A stretch of 64,000 bases of DNA from the NCBI RefSeq assembly GCF_035046485.1, contig NC_085138.1, positions 334,883,312 through 334,947,311 on the forward strand, read 5' to 3'. The position numbers were made by a program, and so were the translations under genes. The notes beneath the pieces were generated by a model that did not search any database, was not told where the DNA came from, and worked only from the letters and a program-made list of their open reading frames with translations. Positions within the stretch are counted from its first letter, which is position 1, and every line of letters starts with the position of its first letter. Origin of the DNA: Aedes albopictus. Lineage: Eukaryota > Arthropoda > Insecta > Diptera > Culicidae. This document shows positions 42,116-53,720 of this stretch, in pieces.

Positions 42116-42877
42116 AATGACACGGCATTGATGAGCTAAGTTTTTTTTTTCATAATTTCATGAATATCCATCTAAACATATAAAACTTGAGTTAACTGAA
42201 AATCATTATTGATTCCACGGGTTGGTTTACCGGAACTTTGCACTAACGTAAGTCGCTCACACAGGATCAAAACGCATTATATTTTTATTCTTTCAATAGA
42301 CCAATAAATGTATGTGCACTATCGATTCAATACATTATTAATATTGAACACAAAACGTCAATTTTAAGTAATTAAATTAAGGCGTTGGGTAAACATAAAA
42401 CTCTTAATTTAAAAGTGATCCTTGAGGATCTTCGCAGGACAACTTCAGAATAAAGAATTGCATCTCTTTCAAAATAATTTAGGTATAAAAACATCAATAT
42501 TTAAAAACAAGATATCTCAAAAACACCAAATTACACCACCGGCAAACTTTCAGATTCAATAGATCTTGAGTGGTATATTTTCAAGCAAGCAACAAATTGT
42601 GCCGAAATTTGCAACTTTTTGAAAAAACTGCTAGTAAAAATCATAGTAATTTTTACTATTTTGCCCAAAAAAACATTTTGAATGTCCCGAAAAATTGTAA
42701 AGTTGATATCATCAGACGCAGGCTACTTTGATTAACACGTGTGAAGTGTTAAACTTGATAAAGTTGCAATTAACATTTAAAATAGTCATAAAAACGTGAT
42801 TTTCACGTAAATTTTACTATTTTTAGTATAACTTTCTTATTTGTAGTCACACAACTTTGGTGTCTTCGGCGACTTTA

Positions 42878-43126
42878 CTTATTTTTGCACGTTCTACAAC
42901 TTCGCAGAAGACGGGAAACCTCTAGGACGTAAAACAAAAAAGTTAGTATCGCAGCGCCACCTATGCGGCAAAATAACCAACTAACTTTCATCACCACATA
43001 AAAGTACAGGTAAAATAAATACAAGTCTCCGAAGACACCAACTCAAAAAATACACTCCCAAAACGCTAGAGGTTTTTACTTGCTAGATCCCGCTCGTGGC
43101 CCAGTGTGCACTGTTCTCTATACAGG
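42878..43126. other. Unassigned repeat-like DNA
   Basis: Contains CTCCGAAGACACCAACTC (43025), similar to the foldback terminus, so it may be remains of a relative. No gene. Confidence 0.35.
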
Positions 43127-43128
43127 TA

Positions 43129-43341
43129 GGGTAGCGAGCCACTTGGGCAGGGCCGGTATTTTGGGCACTTGTCACTATAACTCAGTTAATTCCAAACCAA
43201 TTGACTTGAAATTCTGTACACGGCTAGATACTTTACGTATTTCACTGCGTTCTAAAAATTGTGCCAATTGGTTCAAAATTGGCTGAGTTATACCAGAAAA
43301 GTGCCCAAAATAGGAGCCCTGCCGAAATGGTTCCACTTCCC
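43129..43341. mobile_element. TA-flanked MITE, relative of 24455-24650
   Basis: Begins GGGTAGCGAGCCACTTGGGC and ends with inverted GCCGAAATGGTTCCACTTCC C; TA at 43127-43128 and 43342-43343. TATTTTGGGCACTTGTCACT / AGTGCCCAAAATA in both halves ties it to the element at 24455. Confidence 0.75.
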
Positions 43342-43344
43342 TAT

Positions 43345-43735
43345 ACCTCGATTTAGTGGACATTTCAATTTTCGAAATGTCTATAAAAATGAATTTTATA
43401 TTAAATCGAAGTAATTTTTTTTATTTAATTTTTATTTTTATTGTAGACCAAAATGTACCAAACCATATAAAAACTACTTGAAAAGTGAGTTTTCGATACA
43501 AGGCACGGAGTTTTTGGAATATATAGTAATACTAATAACGAATGAACCACTGTCTCTAGCACGTTACGATTGGAATCTTCTGTTTCCAAAAATATGTATG
43601 GTTGATTCAAAAACAAATATTGTGAGCAATGGAGGGCGTACATAATACCTTTATTAAATAAAAAACGTTAAAAAAGTTCAAAAAGTCATTGAGGGACTCC
43701 TATGAAAATGTCTCCGAGGATTTTTTTACTTTAAG
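43345..43735. other. Unassigned AT-rich DNA
   Basis: Nothing recognised. Confidence 0.4.
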
Positions 43736-43739
43736 ATTG

Positions 43740-45240
43740 CTTAAAATAAACCTTTAACTTCAGAAATTCCTACAGATATCCCTTCTGAAATTCATCAAGG
43801 GATTCCTTCGGAAATTTGGAGATCTTTCTGTACGAGAAGTTTAGGTTTGTATCTACTATATACAATTCCATGAAATTCCTCCATTTTTTCAAAAAAAAAA
43901 AATCTTCCTGAGACTTCTTATAAATCTCTCCAGCGACTCTTTTGAAAAATATTTGAGAGATCCATTCGGGAAATTTTTGCAGCGATTCCTATAGAAACTG
44001 TCCTAGGGGTTCCATCACAAATCTTTTGAAGTTTGATTTTATTTTTAATTTTACAAAATCTTTCCATGGCTTCCACTAATATTTTTGTTCAATAATATCT
44101 CCAGATTTCTTTACAAATTTCTCCAAGGATTACTTTGAAATTATTTTCAAAAAAATGATCCAGGAGATTAAGAAATTTAGTCAGAAATTCTTTCAAAAAA
44201 TCTTCTCAAAGGTCCTCAAGAAATTTCTCCATGAGCTCCTTAAGAAAGTCTTGCACGGATAGCTCCAAAAAATGTTGCATGGAATCCTTCACAAATAATA
44301 ATTCCTTTCAAAAAATCTTGCATAGAATGTTGCAGAAATTCATCTATGAATTTCTTCAGATTTTTTTTCCATAGAGATTCCTTCAGAAATCTTTCAAAGC
44401 AATCATTTGAAAATCTTCTCTAAAATACTCCATAGGGTTTTTTTTTTAGAAAATGATTCACGGATACATTGAGACTCAGAAATTCAGAACACCTTTAAAC
44501 TTTTCTCAGATGCTTTCTAAAGAGTTTTCTCCAAGGATTGCTTTAGAAAGTCTACAAGAAGTTATCAAGGAAATTCTCAAGATTTCTTTACATTTCTTTA
44601 GATATTCTTTCAAGACATTTTTCTTCCACAAATTGCTTCGAAAATTTCATATAAAAGTCTAAGAAAATCCTCGAAGGTTTCTCTCAGAAATTGTCTTACA
44701 GTTTCTTTCAGAGATTCTTAGAAAGCTTCTTATCGAAGGCTAGAAGACATTGCAGGGACTTCTGCTGAAATTCACACAGACATTTCATCAGTAACTCCAC
44801 CGGGTATTTCTCCAGGTATTTTCTCGAAAATTCTTCCAGGATTTCCTCCAGGAATTTTTGTTTTTTTTTTTGTGTATTTTAACTTATGCTAATTCTACAC
44901 TCCTCCAGGAATTCTTTAAAAAAATATTAAGGATTTTTAATTGGGATCTTCTCCAGGATGTTTTTTTTTTTCAAACATATGTCAAGAGGTTTTGCTCAGT
45001 ATTCCACCAGGGGTTTCCAAGTGTCTCTTCAGGTATTCCTTCTGGAATTTCTTCAGAAAAAATCCGATACCTTCGGAAATATATTCAGAGACTTCTTCAA
45101 TATTCCTAGAATTACTTGAGAAATTTCAGCAAGAAAATTTCTGAAAAATTTGTTCCATGGATTCTTTCAGAAGCTGTTCCAGCAGTTCCTTCGGGAATTT
45201 CTCGCGCGGTTCTTTCTGAGGTTCCTCCAGGAACTCATCC
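43740..45240 (-). repeat. Degenerate GGAATTCC array, pyrimidine-rich on plus
   Basis: Imperfect units such as TTCCTCCAGGAATTTTT and TCCTTCAGAAATCTTTC repeat over 1.5 kb. Small open frames through it (for example 44858-45109) arise from the unit and are not genes. Confidence 0.7.
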
Positions 45241-46020
45241 ATGGGAATGAGTGAAGGGGCACTGAAACCAGGGAAACTTGACTAACTTGCTCTGAATTTA
45301 CTATGACGGCTTTGGAAATATTTTATCACACATCTTGTCAGTAATCTGCCGAAGCATTACAATGTCCTTTTTATGGAATTTACTACACTTTTTGGAATTC
45401 AATCAGCAACCCGACATGAAGAAATTAGCTCAAAAATAGCATATTTTGATACGGTGATATTTGTTTGTTTGAGATAAAAGGTTAAAGTACTTAAAAGAAT
45501 ATCTCAAATTTACTCCTGGAACATCGTCATCATAGCACTTTTAGCTCTTGGTAAGATGTAACCAACAGCAGTGAGCTATTTGATTGATCTTCAAATATCA
45601 AATTTTGCTATTGGTTAGATGGTTCAAGAACAAATTTTTGCTATTATTTAAAAGTACTGAAAATCAAACCAATATAACATTTAGATCGTCAGTACTTGTC
45701 CTCTACCCGGGTAAGTCAAGATAGAGCAAGGCATCTTCCAAAAATATCAGGAATATAGAACAATTCTTGGTTAGGAATTGTTGAAAGAAGTTTGCTACAA
45801 AGCTCTGAGAAAAAGTGTGGCAAATGGTCAGTAGCGTGGGTCATAGAGGTCGTTTTTTCAGATCAAGGTTTTTTTGACTCAATTCCGGATCCTGAACGAC
45901 TGTACAAAATTTGAGCGCTATTAGTCATGCCTACACTGCGCATCGCGATTGAAATTTGTACGGGATTTTATATGGGAAACTTACTTTTTTGCATTTTCCT
46001 TATAAAAGAATAAAAATCTA
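45241..46020. other. Unassigned DNA
   Basis: No gene or recognised repeat. Confidence 0.4.
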
Positions 46021-46024
46021 CCCA

Positions 46025-46270
46025 CAGGTTGGCATCCATCATTGATATCAATCTCGTAAGCATCCCAGCAAAGCCGTTCTCCATGATATTCCATAGCTCT
46101 GAAAGGTCGATGACATTTGGAGGCTCGATGAAGACCTGACATTCACGGGATTAAAGGAGAGTTTGCCATACGCTGAAGATCTGATCTGTTGTCGACCTGC
46201 CATCGAAGAAGCTGGCTTCATAACTCATCCGCTTCAAGTGACAGAAGAAGATTATTCTGAAAGTCATGCT
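46025..46270 (-). pseudogene. RTE reverse-transcriptase scrap
   Basis: Aligns with 37965-38290 and with the RT core of the larger RTE copies (region from GFIDGRSTT to ATMDGVQ): GTTGTCGACCTGCCATCGAA and GCAAAGCCGTTCTCCATGAT are the most conserved blocks. Frames are broken. Confidence 0.7.
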
Positions 46271-46461
46271 GAAAGTATTTAACCGATTATTTAAAAGTAT
46301 AGCCAGATGTTCTGAAAAACTTTGCCGAACTTTGTAACAAAAGTTGTAACTTACTGATCGCCTGAATGTGCTTATCTTTTAACCTGTAAAGGAATAACAT
46401 TAATGATAAAATCTCATTTTTTGGCCTGACTTTCGAAGATTGATTTTTTTTCCACATGCAT

Positions 46462-46722
46462 CGCGGTAAACGCACGGGTATTCAGCATGACCATGCTGAG
46501 GGTGACGGGTTCGATTCCCGGTCGGTCCAGGATCTTTTCGTAAAGAAAATTTCCTTGACTTCCTTGGGCATAGAATATCGCCGTGCCTGCCACACGATAT
46601 ACGCATGCAAAATGGTCATTGGCAGAGGAAGCTCTCAATTAATAACTGTGGAAGTGCTCATAGAACACTAAGCTGAGAAGCAGGCTTTGTCCCAATGAGG
46701 ACGTTACGCCAAGAAGAGGAGA
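46462..46722 (+). mobile_element. Feilai SINE, nearly full length
   Basis: Starts at the 3' part of the A box (GCGGTAAACGC), then B box GGTTCGATTCC at about 46508, the body CTTGGGCATAGAATATC, and the tail CGCCAAGAAGAGGAG. About 15 bases of the head are missing. No target duplication is evident. Confidence 0.9.
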
Positions 46723-46729
46723 TATCTCT

Positions 46730-48250
46730 CAAAGAATTCCAGGAGAATATATGACGGAATTCAAGAAAATATTCCTTAAGAATTATCTTAAAAATAATCC
46801 TGTAGAAACCCCTGCAGTCCTTCCCAGCGAAGTAACCCTTGAAATTACTCGTGGAGAAAATCTGGAAGGAGTTCCTGGAAGAGTCTTTCAAGAAATTCCA
46901 GAAAAAAAATCATCATGGAAATCCAGGACGAATCCCTCAACGATCTCCAGAAGAGAAATTCAGAAGGAATCACATGAAAAATCACTCAAATCACTGGAGG
47001 TATTCCAGAAGCAGTACCTGAAAGAGCTCCTGGAGAAATCCCTGAAGGAGTTCTTTGAGAAATTCTCGGATGCATTTGAGAAGAAAGCCCCTAAAAGAGT
47101 TCCTGAAAAATCACTTCAACAATTCCTTGAGAATTTGTTCAAAGAATTTCAGGAAAAATCCATGAGGAAGTTTCTGAAGGAGTTTATGTGGAAATCTTTC
47201 AAGGCACTCCTGGAAAAATCTCATAAAGGTTTCTAGGAGCAATTCCTGAAGGAGTTTCTGGAGGAATCCCTGAAGAGTTCCTGGAGAAATCCATGAAGGA
47301 TTTCCTGAAGAAGTTAGTAGTTGGTGTTAGTAATGTTCAGTCTGTGCGGCCTCTGGCCGAAGACGGTGTAATTGTCTATTTAAAACAAAAAAAAAAGCAC
47401 CGATGGAGCTCCTGAAGGAGTCCCTGACGGAGTTTATGAAGAAATGATGAAATCTTTCAAGGAATTCCCGGAAAAATCTCACAAATAATTCTAGACGCAA
47501 TTCCTGAAGGAGTTTCTTCCCCGAAGAATCCCAGGAGAAATCACTCCAGGTGTTCCTGGAGGTTTATAGAGTTTATGGAGAAATCCCTCATGGAAGTTTT
47601 GGAAATTCCGACAAAGAATTCTCGGAGAAATTCCCGCAGGAGTCTCTGAAGAGTTCCTGGAGAAATCCCTGATGAAATCTCTGAAGGAGTTCCTGGAGGA
47701 GTTCTTGAAGGAGTTTCTTCAGAAATTTATGAAGATATTTCTGGAGAAATCCAGAGAGGAGTCCCTGGAGAAATTCCTGAAGAAAATCAAATCCCACCAG
47801 AAATTGTAGAAAAAACTCCTGAAAGAATTCCTTCAGGAATCCTTGAAGACATACCTGGAGGACACCATGAGGAAATTTCTGGTTGAATCCATTACGGAAT
47901 TGCTAGATAAATTCAAATGTAAATGCCTGGAGGACGCTCTTGAGGAACTTCTAGATGAATCCTTAAATTAACACCAGGAGAAACCTCTTACAGAACTTCT
48001 AGTGGAATGTTTGAATGAAATCCTGAACGAATCCCTGAATAAATTCCTGAAGGAATCTCTGAGGAACTTCCTGAATCAATCCCTGCTGATGAACTCCAGT
48101 TGAAACCCTTCACAGAGCATTTAAAAGAAGCCCCGAAAAGAAATCCTAGAGGAATCTCTGAAGAAATTTATAATGAAATAATGAATTTATACCAGTGAAA
48201 TTTCTCAGCGGAACTTTTGGAGAAATCCCAGAAGCAATTCTTTGAAGATA
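46730..48250 (+). repeat. Degenerate GGAATTCC array, purine-rich on plus
   Basis: Units such as GAGAAATCCCTGAAGGAGTT and CTGGAGGAATCC repeat imperfectly. The 161-codon frame 46751-47236 (FLEKSLKEFFEKF-type) is a by-product. Interrupted at 47310-47395 by a poly(A)-tailed insert. Confidence 0.75.
47310..47395 (+). mobile_element. Poly(A)-tailed SINE 3' fragment
   Basis: GTTAGTAATGTTCAGTCTGT, then CGGCCTCTGGCCGAAGACGG and TGTAATTGTCTATTTAAAAC followed by A-run. The same 3' segment, inverted, ends the tRNA-derived SINE at 55295-55520. A 5'-truncated copy in a repeat array. Confidence 0.65.
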
Positions 48251-48937
48251 GACAATTTTTCTTTTGAACAAGCACCATTGCAGCCAGCCAATTGGCTGAT
48301 GCTTTTATTAATTTAACACCCTACTTTTTGTTTCGCTTGGGTAGTTCTGGATTGCCAGTGAAATTGTTTCGATGCAAATTTCAATGAACTTCTAGAATAT
48401 TCAATTCCCAGTTTGTTTAGATTGCTCCGACAATCGAGTTTAGGAATACTTCACATCATTGCTGTTATGAATGCACGCTCAGAAATCAATTAGGAACTTA
48501 TGAGAAATGATACCCGATATGTCAAAAAAACAGCAAATATCGTTTTATAATTATAGCATGCTAATCGTCTTTGTAAATTCATGTTAAAACACGATATCAT
48601 AATCCCCATGATATTCGCAAATGAACCAGGATACCTTTCAAATTTTTGAGCGATATTATCTCAACAGAACACAGAGGCACGTCACAATATATTTCATACC
48701 CCCAGTAGAAAATCATGAGAAAAACATTTGATTTTTCAACACTGCTTCCCATTTATTAACAACACAAGCAATGGGCATACTGCTATGAAAATTAGAGAGA
48801 ATTTAGTAAATATGTTGTAGAATTGAGGAAAAAATTAAAATATGACGTGTAAAACAATGTAAAACAGCTCCAAGAAAAATAGGTCAAAAAAGTGTCATAA
48901 AGTGCGTTCGAATTGATAAAATGTTTTGTTTTTCTAG
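48251..48937 (+). other. Upstream region and 3' splice site of gelsolin
   Basis: AT-rich. Ends with TTTGTTTTTCTAG (48925-48937), a good 3' splice site six bases before the ATG, so a non-coding 5' exon is expected further upstream. No repeat was recognised in it. Confidence 0.5.
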
Positions 48938-48943
48938 CTAACC

Positions 48944-50172
48944 ATGCAACCTCGCACCGTACACTTGACGGTGTTGGCCGCCATCGTTGGTCTGGCAGTG
49001 GCAGCCAATGTGCCAAGCACTCCCGGCCGTAAGCTCAACATTCCGGCCTTCAACAATGCCGGCAAAACCAAGGGCCTTGAAATTTGGCGCATCGAGAACT
49101 TCCAACCCGTTGCCGTCCCGAAGGCCGAGTACGGAAAGTTCTACTCCGGGGATTCGTACATTGTTCTGAATGTGAGTAGATTCCTGGTGAACGTTGCGAC
49201 GCTAATTAATCTAGTTTTTTTCTTCTGTAGACCCTCGAGGACAAGAACAAGAAAAAATCTCACGATGCGCACTTCTGGCTGGGCCTGAAGACTACTCAGG
49301 ATGAGGCCGGATCTGCGGCCATTCTTACCGTACAGCTGGATGACCTCCTTGGAGGAGTCCCCGTCCAACACCGAGAAGTCGAAGGGTCCGAATCGGATCT
49401 TTTCCTAAGCTATTTCAAGGGAGGAGTCCGTTACCTGGAAGGCGGAGTCGCATCCGGATTCAAGCACGTTCAAACCAACGCAGCCCATCCGAAACGACTC
49501 TTCCAAGTCAAGGGAGCCAAGAACATCCGTCTGCGACAGGTTGAACTGGCCGTATCCGCCATGAACAAGGGCGACTGCTTCATTCTGGATTCAGATCGGG
49601 ACGTTTTCGTCTGGGTTGGACCGAAAGCCAACCGCGTCGAGAAACTGAAAGCCATCAACGTCGGAAACGATATCCGCGATCGGGATCACAATGGACGTGC
49701 TACGGTTCATATCGTTGATGAATTCTCCTCGCTGACGGATCAGGAGAGCTTCTTCAAGTCGCTGGGCTCCGGGTCACCATCGACCGTGCCGGATCAGTCG
49801 ACGGCCAAGGAAGATGCGGCGTTCGAGAAGGCAGATGCCGCTCGAGTGGAACTCTACAAGGTCACCGACTCCAAGGGAGGAAAGCTGGCCGTTGAGCAGA
49901 TTACGCAGAAGCCGCTGAAGCAGGAGATGCTGAAGCCTGAGGATGCATTCATTCTGGACACGGGATCCGGGCTGTACGTCTGGATCGGAAAGACCGCTAC
50001 GCAGCAGGAAAAGACCCAATCCCTGGCGAAGGCTCAGGAGTTCATCAAGAACAAGAAGTACCCCGCTTGGACACCGGTGGAACGGATTGTGCAGAATGCC
50101 GAAACGGCGCCGTTCAAGCACTTCTTCCAGACCTGGCGCGAGGCTGGATCCACGGGATCCAGACTGGTGTAA
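48944..50172 (+). CDS. Secreted three-domain gelsolin
   Basis: Two coding exons, 48944-49171 and 49231-50172, with a 59 bp GT-AG intron (GTGAGT...TTCTGTAG, phase 0); 389 residues. Residues 1-21 (MQPRTVHLTVLAAIVGLAVA) look like a signal peptide. Gelsolin repeat 1 covers about 40-153, with KGLEIWRIENFQPVAV, GKFYSGDSYIVL, LDDLLGGVPVQHREVEG and the phosphoinositide/actin segment YFKGGVRYLEGGVASGF. Repeat 2 runs from RLFQVKG (165) to about 260 (GDCFILDSDRDVFVWVGP). Repeat 3 runs from AARVELYKVTD (279) to about 385 (DAFILDTGSGLYVWIGKTA). Six-repeat gelsolins are about twice this length, so this is a severin/CapG-sized form. Expected role: Ca2+-controlled severing and capping of actin filaments, extracellular (hemolymph) given the signal peptide. 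Codon use is GC-rich, unlike its surroundings. A paralogue starts at 61217. Confidence 0.95.
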
Positions 50173-50260
50173 GACTTTAATATATTTTTTTTGGGAAATG
50201 TGGTGCACATTGCCTTTGCATGATAGAAAAATATGAAATTGTTACAACTCAAGTGCTGTG

Positions 50261-50266
50261 AATAAA
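50261..50266 (+). terminator. Gelsolin polyadenylation signal
   Basis: AATAAA, 88 bases after the stop codon, the first canonical signal downstream of the gene. Confidence 0.7.
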
Positions 50267-50516
50267 GCAGATAAAATTTAAAAAATGAATGAATCGATTA
50301 TATCCAGGGCCACAGTTATCTCTTGCTATTTGATGGAGTCTCGAAAAAAAATCCTGTTTGTGTCCCTCTACTTCAGTTCACGGGCTTGGTGGTGCAGTGG
50401 CTTACTTACCTTATCGATCAGGCTAATGCCGGAGTGGCCTCTGCTGTACATAGTAGCCGTCTCCATTCCACTCGGTCCATGGCTGTTTGTCTCCAGTTCC
50501 GCACTCTGCGTAGGGT

Positions 50517-52140
50517 TCACAGATCGTCCTCCACTTGGTCGACCCACCTAGCTCGCTGCGCATCACGTCTTCTTGTACTGGTCGGATGACTCTCGAGAAC
50601 CATTTTAGTCGAGTTGCTATCCGACATCCTGATGACGTGACCCGCCCACCGTAGCCTCCCGATTTTCGAGATATGGACGATGGTTGGTTCTCTCAGCAGC
50701 TGATGCAGCTCGTGGTTCGTTCGCCTTCTCCAAGTCTCGTCTTCTGTCTGCACTCCGCCGTAGATGGTACGCAACACCTTCCGCTCGAAAACTCCAAGGG
50801 CGTGTTGGTCCTCTGCACGTAGGGTCCATGTTTCGTGCCCATAGAGGACGACCGGTCTAATCAGCGTTTTGTAGATAGTTAACTTTGTGTTACGGTGAAC
50901 TTTATTCGATCGTAGAGTTCTGCAGAGTCCAAAGTAAGCACGATTTCCTGCCACAATGCGCCTCTGAATTTCTCTGCTGGTGTCGTTGTCGGTGAGCCAG
51001 TGAGCCCAAGTACACGAATTCTTCAACCGCCTCGATTTCATCACCGTCGATATAAATTTGGGGTTGCGGGTGCGGGGATTCCTCCCTGGAGCCCTTTGCC
51101 ATTATGTACTTTGTCTTCGACACATTAATGACTAATCCGATTCGCCTGGCTTCACTCTTTAGTCGGATGAACGTTTCCGCCATCGTCTCTAATTTACGAG
51201 CAATAATATCAATATCGTTCCACACGTGTTTATCCCCGCTCTCCTAATAACACCCTCTAAAGCAATGGTGAACAGCAAGCACGAAAGACCATCACCTTGC
51301 CGTAACCTTCTGCGAGATTCGAAGGGACTCGAGAGTGTCCCTGATACACGAACTACCCACATCACTCGATCCATCGTCGCCTTGATCAATCGTGTCAGTT
51401 TATCCGGGAATCCGTATTCGTGCATAACCTGCCATAATTGTTCTCGATCAATTGTATCATACGCCGATTTGAAATTGATAAACAAGTGATGTGTGGGCAC
51501 GTTGTATTCGCGGCATTTCTGCAACACCTGGCGGATGGCGAACATCTGGTCCGTTGTAGCGCGTTCACCCATGAATCCAGCCTGATATTGCCCCACGAAC
51601 TCTCTTACAATCGGTGATAGACAGCGGCATAAAATTTGAGAGAGTATCTTGTAGGCAGCGCTCAGGAGTGTGATCGCACGGTAGTTTCCGCAATCCAGCT
51701 TGTCGCCCTTTTTGTAGATGGGACACACAATACCTTCCATCCATTCCTCTGCTAATACATCCTCCTCCCAAATCTTGGTAATGACCCAGTGTACTCTCAT
51801 CAGTGCTTCTCCACCGTATTTTAGAAGCTCGCTTGGTAGTTGATCTGCTCCAGCGGCTTTGTTGTTTTTCAACTGGCCAACCTCCTCCTCAATCTCTTGG
51901 AGGTCAGGGGCCGGAAGTCTTTCGTCCTGTGCACATACTCCTAGATCTGTTACCACGCCACCTTCGGTACTTGCAACTTTGCCATTGAGGTGCTCATCGT
52001 AATGCTGCAGCCACCTCTCGACCACCTCACACTCGCTCGTGAGAATATTCCTTGTGACACAAAGCCTCTGCGCGAGCGGTTCAGCTTCTCGTAGAACTTT
52101 CGTGTGTCCTTAGAGCGGTACAGCTCTTCCATCGATTCGC
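50517..52140 (-). pseudogene. RTE reverse transcriptase, broken copy 3
   Basis: RT core in one frame (51189-52025): NNKAAGADQLPSELLKYGGE, GFMGERATTDQMFAIRQVLQ, LFINFKSAYDTIDREQLWQV (motif A has N for D), RRRLRQGDGLSCLLFTIALE. Motif C reads WNDIDIIA instead of ADD. Then a frameshift, EAVEEFVYLGS, another shift, and REIQRRIVAGNRAYFGLCRT, RWAGHVIRMSDSNSTKMV and RARWVDQVEDDL. At least two frameshifts and both catalytic Asp sites altered: dead. Confidence 0.85.
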
Positions 52141-52355
52141 GATCTCGTTCTTCCTGCTGTCACTTCTTCATCCGGGAGACTGAGTTCTGTCAGTTCCGCG
52201 CCTGTTTGTAACGTGCCTCATTCGCTCTTGTACGGTGTTGCAGCATTCTCGCCATGCTGCATTCTTCTCGTTTTTCGACTGTTCACATTCGCCGCCGTAC
52301 CAGTCGTGACTGTGATTCGGAGTCGCGAAGCCTAGTGCTGCAGCCGAGGTACTAC

Positions 52356-53300
52356 CTATGGTGGATCGGATGTCCCTCCAGCCATCTTCAAGTGTAGCTG
52401 CGCCAAGCTGCTCTTCCGTTGCGTTGGTAAGGCCACTGCTAGCTGCTGCACGTAATCCTGAGCCACTTCTACGTTACGCAGCTGCTCGAAGTTGAGCCGC
52501 GGCGTTCGACTTCGACGCGTGGTAATAACCGTCGAAAGTTTTGAGCGCATGCATACAGCGACTAAGTAGTGATCCGAATCTATATTCGCACTGCGGTATG
52601 TGCTGACATTGGTTATATCCGAGAAGAATTTACCGTTGATTAAAACGTGGTCGATTTGGTTTTTTGTTTGGTGGTCCGGTGATCTCCAGGTGGCTTTGTA
52701 GATATCTTTGCGGGGGAAGAAGGTGCTTCGCACTACCATACCACGGGAGGCTGAAAAGTTTACGCATCGCTGGCCGTTATCATTCGATACGGCATGCAGG
52801 CTGTTCGCCTGATTACCGGTCTGTACATTTCCTCCCTTCCTACCTGCACGTTCATGTCACCGACAACGATTTTCACGTCACGCGGCGAGCAACCATCGTA
52901 TGTTTGCTCTAACTGCGCGTAGAACGCTTCTTTCTCGTCATCAGGTCTCCTTTCGTGTGGGCAGTGGACGTTGATGATGCTGTAGTTGAAGAAACGGCCT
53001 TTAACTCTCAACATGCACATCCTTGCGTTGATCGGCTGCCACCCGATCACACGTTGTCGCATCTTGCCCAACACTATAAATCCTGTTCCCAGTTCATTGG
53101 TGGTGCCACAGCTTTGGTAGAAGATAGCCGCCCGATGCCCGCTTTTCCACATTTTCTGTCCAGTCCATGTCGAAGTTGCGGGGATGTAGTTCGTCGTAGA
53201 TTATCCTGTCACATTCTGCGAAACCTACTGACTTGCAATTCCAAGTTGCAAGTTTCCAATCGTAGTCCTTATTTCGTCGCGTGGGTCTTTGTCGATTGTT
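52356..53300 (-). pseudogene. RTE endonuclease, broken copy 3
   Basis: Opens with DWKLATWNCKSVGFAECDRI (about 53240-53300), then FYQSCGTTNELGTGFIVLG, NYSIINVHCPHERRPDDEKE, IVVGDMNVQVGREE (52760-53152). After a frameshift near 52745 it continues RSTFFPRKDIYKATWRSPDH, NQIDHVLINGKFFSD and NIDSDHYLV (52356-52739). APE-type motifs (GDMN, SDHY) are present. Non-functional because of the frameshift. Confidence 0.85.
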
Positions 53301-53415
53301 TCGAGTCGTATTTTCTCCTATGTTATTCGCAATGGGGATTTTTACTGGAGGCTTATTGGGCCTACGCCAACACTCCTGTCTCGCCGGAGGGCCATCGTTC
53401 CAGTTCCAAAATCCC

Positions 53416-53720
53416 GGAGATAACTAATCGATAAATTTTAAAAGAGGTAATCCACGGAGAATACCAGAAGAAAGTCAAGTACAAATCCCAAAAATAACTA
53501 TTTGTGGTATTTCTGAAAAAATAAAAACGAAGGGAATTCGGGGAAACATCACTGAAGGAACACCAGAATGCATAACAGAGGACACCCGAACTTCTTGCGG
53601 AGCCTCAGAAAAATCTTCTGGAGAAATCACAAAAGAAATTCATGGGAATTTAAGAAGGAACTCCTGAATAAAAATCTAAAGAAACCGAAACAGCCAGCGT
53701 CAAAAAAAAATGTAAGGTCA
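53416..53720 (+). repeat. Short purine-rich degenerate array
   Basis: Units such as GGAGAAATCACAAAAGAAATTC and GGAATTC resemble the GGAATTCC arrays but are strongly decayed. Confidence 0.45.

Larger units (their letters stand above)
40022..42875. mobile_element. Foldback TIR element with nested TA element
   Basis: The ends AAGTCGCCGAAGACACCAAA and the inverted TTTGGTGTCTTCGGCGACTT are flanked by TA (40020-40021, 42876-42877). Each arm is about 700 bp and nearly the whole element is inverted repeat: left arm 40022-40460 plus 41740-41975, right arm about 42190-42875. The loop (about 41980-42190) holds a tRNA-like segment. The 1.27 kb insertion 40463-41737 sits in the left arm; the right arm shows the uninterrupted version. 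Without it the element is about 1.58 kb. No ORF. Confidence 0.85.
50395..53415 (-). mobile_element. RTE-clade LINE, copy 3 (second family)
   Basis: Minus strand: endonuclease 53300-52356, RT 52025-51189, C-terminal part to 50517, 3' end near 50395-50410 with GGTAAGTAAG. Inserted just downstream of the gelsolin gene in opposite orientation. The family differs from copies 1 and 2 (linker and RT well diverged). The 5' limit near 53415 is approximate. Confidence 0.85.

Noticed and set aside
46751..47236. 161-codon open frame rich in FLEKSLKEF
   Set aside because: It is the translation of a degenerate tandem repeat; similar frames appear in every GGAATTCC array and on both strands.
49774..50208. 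Antisense 144-codon frame over gelsolin exon 2
   Set aside because: Shadow of the GC-rich coding exon on the other strand.
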